The position numbers were made by a program, and so were the translations under genes. This document shows, piece by piece, positions 62,065 through 64,000 of a DNA stretch of 64,000 bases. This stretch comes from Pseudomonas putida S13.1.2 (lineage in GTDB: Bacteria; Pseudomonadota; Gammaproteobacteria; Pseudomonadales; Pseudomonadaceae), in assembly GCF_000498395.2 (NCBI RefSeq), contig NZ_CP010979.1, forward strand, positions 2,356,001-2,420,000. The letters run 5' to 3'. Numbering within the stretch: the first letter of the stretch is position 1; each line of letters opens with the position of its first letter. The notes beneath the pieces were generated by a model. The model did not search any database and was not told where the DNA came from. It saw nothing but the letters and a program-made list of their open reading frames with translations.

Positions 62065-62075
62065 TTGTTATTGTT
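62065..62075 (-). promoter_or_regulatory. Crc/Hfq-type CA motif before the MFS gene
   Basis: Minus strand AACAATAACAA contains two AAnAAnAA matches and ends in the AAGAG ribosome site of the gene starting at 62053. Regulation is inferred. Confidence 0.55.
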
Positions 62076-62116
62076 GTGGGTGTTGCCAAAAGGCCGCCGC
62101 AGGGGCGGCCCGATGG

Positions 62117-63280
62117 TCAGGCAGGCATCAGCACGCCTTTGGCGATGGTGTTGCGCTGGATCTCGCTGGTGCCGGTGAGGATACGCATCATCCGCGTGGC
62201 GCGGAAAACCCACTCCACCGGGTGGCCCTGCATCAGCCCGGCGCCGCCATGCACCTGCACCGCCTTGTCAGCGATGCGGAAGGCTGCCTCGGAGACGAAC
62301 AGCTTGCACATCGGCGCCTGGGTACGGATATCGCCGCCGGCGTCGCTCACCTGGGCTGTGACGTAGACCATGCTGCGCGCAGCGTGCAGCTCGGTGGCCA
62401 TGTCGGCGATCATGTGGTTCACCGCCTGGAACATGGCGATTGGCTGGCCGAACTGCTTGCGGCTGCGCGCATGCTCGATCGACAGGTTCAGGGCCAGGCT
62501 GGCCATCCCCAGCAGGGTCGGGCAATGCAGCAGGCGGTTGAGGGTGATGCGCCCCATGGCCAACTTGAACCCCTGCCCTTCTTCACCAATCAGGTTGGCC
62601 GCTGGCACGCGTACATTGTCGAGCACGATATCGCCATGGGCACCCCCGCCGGACATCACCGAATAATCGCTCTCGATACGTACGCCCGGGGCCTTGAGGT
62701 CGACGAAGAACGCCGAAATACCCTGGGCGCCCTGCCCTGGCCCGGTCACTGCCAGCAGCACTGCCAAGTCGGCGTAGGTGGCCCCGGAGATATAGCGCTT
62801 GCTGCCGCTGAGCACATAGTGGTCACCGTCACGGCGCGCCTGGGTGCGAATGGCGGTCGCATCCGAACCGGCCTCGGCTTCGGTCAGCGCAAAGCACACG
62901 GCTTTTTCAGCGCGGCACACGGGCTTCAGGAAGGTCTCGACCTGATAGGGGCTGGCCACCTTGAACAGGTGGCCGACCCGCGGCGGCCCAGACAGCTCGC
63001 CCAGCACATGCGGGGCCAGCATGGAGCCTGTCAGCACCGTCGCTTCTTTCACCGCGCACAGGTCGGCCACGTTCAGGCCGGCCCCACCCATGCTCTCGGG
63101 CAACATGATGGTGTACAGGCCTTGTTCGCTGGAACGCTTCCATACCTGCCGCAGCACCGCCTGCGGGTGCGGGCGCGCCCAGTCCAGGTTCGCCTGCTGC
63201 TCCAGCGGGCGAACCTGGTCACGGACGAAACCCTCGATCGCTTCGATGATCTGCGCAGCCTTTGCACTTGGTTGATACAT
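62117..63280 (-). CDS. Acyl-CoA dehydrogenase
   Basis: A 387-residue flavoprotein of standard acyl-CoA dehydrogenase length. FAD/substrate motifs are VCFALTEAEAGSDATAIRTQ and YVLSGSKRYISGATYADLAV, and the C-terminus has RMMRILTGTSEIQRN. In medium/short-chain members a Glu stands directly before GTS (YEGTS); here it is Thr, so the base must come from elsewhere, as in isovaleryl- and long-chain types. AGGGAG precedes the ATG. It is 15 bases after the ligase gene, so the two are one unit acting on a CoA ester. Confidence 0.9.
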   Translation of the reverse strand: MYQPSAKAAQIIEAIEGFVRDQVRPLEQQANLDWARPHPQAVLRQVWKRSSEQGLYTIMLPESMGGAGLNVADLCAVKEATVLTGSMLAPHVLGELSGPPRVGHLFKVASPYQVETFLKPVCRAEKAVCFALTEAEAGSDATAIRTQARRDGDHYVLSGSKRYISGATYADLAVLLAVTGPGQGAQGISAFFVDLKAPGVRIESDYSVMSGGGAHGDIVLDNVRVPAANLIGEEGQGFKLAMGRITLNRLLHCPTLLGMASLALNLSIEHARSRKQFGQPIAMFQAVNHMIADMATELHAARSMVYVTAQVSDAGGDIRTQAPMCKLFVSEAAFRIADKAVQVHGGAGLMQGHPVEWVFRATRMMRILTGTSEIQRNTIAKGVLMPA

Positions 63281-63295
63281 GGTGATGCTCCCTGG

Positions 63296-64000
63296 TCAGA
63301 TACGACGTTCGCTGTGTTGCCAGTAGGTGTCCCGGACCAGGCGGCGCACCACCTTGCCGTTGGGGTTTTTCGGCAGTTCGCTGACAAAGTCGACGCCGCG
63401 CGGCTTCTTGAACCCGGCCAGCGCACGCCCGCAACGCTCGATCAGCTCGGCGGCCTCCAGTTGCGCACCTGGCTTGAGCACCACCACCGCACGTACCGCT
63501 TCACCCCACTGCGCATCGGGCACGCCGACCACTGCTACCTCGAACACTTCGGGGAAGCTGTAGATGACTTGCTCCACTTCGCTGGGGTACACGTTGAACC
63601 CGCCGGAAATGATCATTTCCTTCTTGCGATCGACGATGAACACGTAACCCTGCGCATCGACCTTTGCCAGGTCGCCGGTGAGGTAGTAGCCGTCACGCAT
63701 GACTTCGGCGGTGAGCGCCGGGGCGCGCCAATAGCCCTGCATCACGTCCGGGCCCTTGACCACGATCTCGCCGACTTCGCCGGGGGCCACATCTTCGAAC
63801 GCCTCGTTGACCACCCGCAGGTCGGTCTCGAAGTAGCACCGCCCGCAGGAGGCCAGGCGTTGATAGTCGCCGTCTTCCACCAAGTGGTCCTGCTCGGTCA
63901 GCACCGTGACCAGCGAGCAGGTTTCGCCGGCGCCGTACCCTTGCACCAGAATCGGCCCGAACAGTTCGATGGCTTTCTTCACCAAGGCTGGCGCCATGGG
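63296..64000 (-). CDS. Acyl-CoA ligase, AMP-binding family (5' end outside window)
   Basis: C-terminal part of an ATP-dependent acyl-CoA synthetase. Visible motifs are GYGAGETCSLVTVL (A5-like, normally YGxTE), YYLTGDLAKVDAQGYVFIVD (A7/A8 region) and GGFNVYPSEVEQVIYSFPEV, with the C-terminal lysine in LPKNPNGKVVRRL. The frame is open to the window edge, so roughly the first 280 residues are missing. A GRCYFETDLRVV segment is a little unusual. It would activate a carboxylic acid for the acyl-CoA dehydrogenase encoded immediately after it. Confidence 0.9.
   Translation of the reverse strand, partial: PMAPALVKKAIELFGPILVQGYGAGETCSLVTVLTEQDHLVEDGDYQRLASCGRCYFETDLRVVNEAFEDVAPGEVGEIVVKGPDVMQGYWRAPALTAEVMRDGYYLTGDLAKVDAQGYVFIVDRKKEMIISGGFNVYPSEVEQVIYSFPEVFEVAVVGVPDAQWGEAVRAVVVLKPGAQLEAAELIERCGRALAGFKKPRGVDFVSELPKNPNGKVVRRLVRDTYWQHSERRI

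Noticed and set aside
1..64000. CRISPR array, tRNA/rRNA genes, prophage or integrated element
   Set aside because: I looked for regularly spaced repeats, cloverleaf genes, integrases, transposases and att-like repeats and found none.

Overview
The window looks like chromosomal DNA of a Pseudomonas of the P. putida group. Evidence: high GC with dense GC-rich codon use; paired inverted REP-type palindromes (GGGAGCGGGTTCACCCGCG type) between genes; and a gene repertoire typical of a metabolically versatile pseudomonad (pst uptake, Sfn/Met sulfur genes, MocR and LysR regulators, FecI/FecR/TonB receptor, DUF1302/DUF1329 pairs, Crc/Hfq-type leaders). I see no rRNA, tRNA, CRISPR array, transposase or prophage.

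Layout. 1-2.6 kb: pstC (cut by the window edge) and pstS behind a three-repeat Pho box, a REP pair and a small hypothetical gene. 2.9-7.4 kb: a hypothetical membrane protein, then a minus-strand set (FAH-type hydratase, MFS carrier, iron alcohol dehydrogenase) with a divergent LysR. 8.4-12.2 kb: a sigma-54 promoter followed by sfnB-like and metI-metQ-metN-like genes, apparently one sulfur-scavenging operon. 12.2-13.5 kb: an Lrp regulator divergent from an in-frame-deleted azlC-azlD remnant. 13.6-23.1 kb: tandem universal stress protein, LysR/GFA pair, TetR, small P-loop kinase, DHA1 efflux protein, chemoreceptor, alpha/beta hydrolase and a DUF1835 protein. 23.2-30.0 kb: a MocR regulator divergent from an unusual ferredoxin-reductase/M24 fusion, then a LysR divergent from a PuuB-like oxidase and a polyamine-type binding protein. 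30.2-39.7 kb: a cyclic beta-1,2-glucan synthase (NdvB-like) split by a one-base frameshift, followed by a Crp/Fnr regulator. 39.8-43.8 kb: TonB receptor, FecR and FecI. 43.8-44.5 kb: a gene-free stretch of nested palindromes. 44.5-46.5 kb: cupin, AraC and YdeI/DUF1905 proteins.

46.5-64 kb is a catabolic island: serine hydrolase, DUF1302 outer-membrane protein, thioesterase, iron alcohol dehydrogenase, two acyl-CoA dehydrogenases, 3-hydroxyacyl-CoA dehydrogenase, two LysR regulators, an SdsA-like alkylsulfatase with every zinc ligand in place, DUF1329, two DUF202 membrane proteins, an MFS carrier and an acyl-CoA ligase (cut by the window edge). The inferred job is desulfation or hydrolysis of a hydrophobic ester, oxidation of the released alcohol, CoA activation and beta-oxidation.

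Two regulatory patterns tie genes together. Eight genes, mostly catabolic or transport, carry an AACAACAA-type motif beside the Shine-Dalgarno sequence, like known Crc/Hfq targets. The DUF1302 and DUF1329 transcription units share a 42-bp upstream element (32 of 42 identical) containing a TTCG direct repeat with a 21-bp period. The most novel items are the ferredoxin-reductase/M24 fusion, this shared element with its catabolic island, the sigma-54 sulfur operon and the collapsed azlCD gene.
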